A DNA stretch of 5,572 bases from Methanomethylovorans sp. PtaU1.Bin073. Lineage in GTDB: Archaea > Halobacteriota > Methanosarcinia > Methanosarcinales > Methanosarcinaceae. Location: assembly GCA_002067265.1 (NCBI GenBank), contig MVQW01000149.1:1-5572 (forward strand), in the 5' to 3' direction. This document shows positions 5,497 to 5,572 of the stretch, piece after piece. Made by a program: the position numbers and the translations under genes. The notes under the pieces were generated by a model. The model worked only from the letters and a program-made list of their open reading frames with translations. It did not search any database and had not been told where the DNA came from. How positions within the stretch are numbered: position 1 is the first letter of the stretch; every line of letters begins with the position of its first letter.

Positions 5497-5526
5497 TAAG
5501 AGGATCAAGAATCCTCTTACTCTTTT
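5497..5526 (+). terminator. Hairpin with T-run after the symporter, probable terminator
   Basis: TAAGAGGAT (5497-5505) and ATCCTCTTA (5511-5519) pair perfectly over 9 bp around the loop CAAGA, followed by CTCTTTT (5520-5526). It lies 27 bases past the symporter stop. This hairpin plus short T-run is the most terminator-like structure in the window. Confidence 0.55.
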
Positions 5527-5572
5527 ATGAGTTGCCTAACATTGAATCCATATATTTGGTCAGATGAACTCG

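Noticed and set aside
1..5572. tRNA, rRNA, CRISPR array, insertion sequence or transposase remnants
   Set aside because: I saw no cloverleaf, no regularly spaced repeats, and no transposase-like ORF or terminal inverted repeats flanked by target duplications.

Overview
The window reads as a piece of chromosome from a mesophilic methanogenic archaeon, most likely a Methanosarcinales relative (Methanolobus, Methanococcoides or Methanohalophilus type). The grounds are a PGF-pre-PGF surface-protein domain behind a bacterial-Ig-like (BIG2) repeat, AT-rich intergenic DNA with archaeal TATA-like boxes, Shine-Dalgarno sites matching an archaeal anti-SD, and an ABC1/UbiB-family kinase with the archaeal-type N-terminus. 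The organism assignment is an inference from protein families, not from a marker gene.

All supported genes lie on the + strand. (1) 2-1078 is the 3' part of a gene for a cell-surface protein: BIG2 Ig-like domain, acidic then Ser/Gly-rich linker, PGF-pre-PGF domain, Thr/Asn-rich stalk and a C-terminal membrane anchor. (2) 1286-2965 encodes an ABC1/ADCK/UbiB-type atypical kinase with two C-terminal membrane helices. (3) 3056-3709 encodes a six-helix LysE-family exporter. Hairpin or TATA-like signals separate these three, so each is probably transcribed separately. (4) 3710-4053 looks like a gap but holds a dense regulatory region followed by two very small ORFs: a 23-codon basic peptide (3901-3972) and a 29-residue single-span membrane peptide (3972-4061). 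(5) 4054-5469 encodes a sodium:solute symporter (SSS family, PanF-like). A hairpin followed by a short T-run (5497-5526) probably ends this unit.

The most interesting part is 3790-4061. The two tiny ORFs and the symporter gene form a cascade of overlapping stop/start junctions: TAATG between the first two, and an 8-nt overlap between the second and the symporter. Each start has its own SD motif. The 29-residue peptide has the layout (short N-terminus, one hydrophobic span, Arg-Arg plus acidic tail) of small partner subunits known for other LeuT-fold transporters, such as MetS of MetPS. It is therefore a good candidate for an unannotated small subunit of the symporter. Upstream, a perfect 7-6-7 palindrome lies where the transcription start is expected, and several related half-sites surround it, suggesting regulated expression. 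Apart from the transporters being membrane proteins, the genes show no clear shared pathway.
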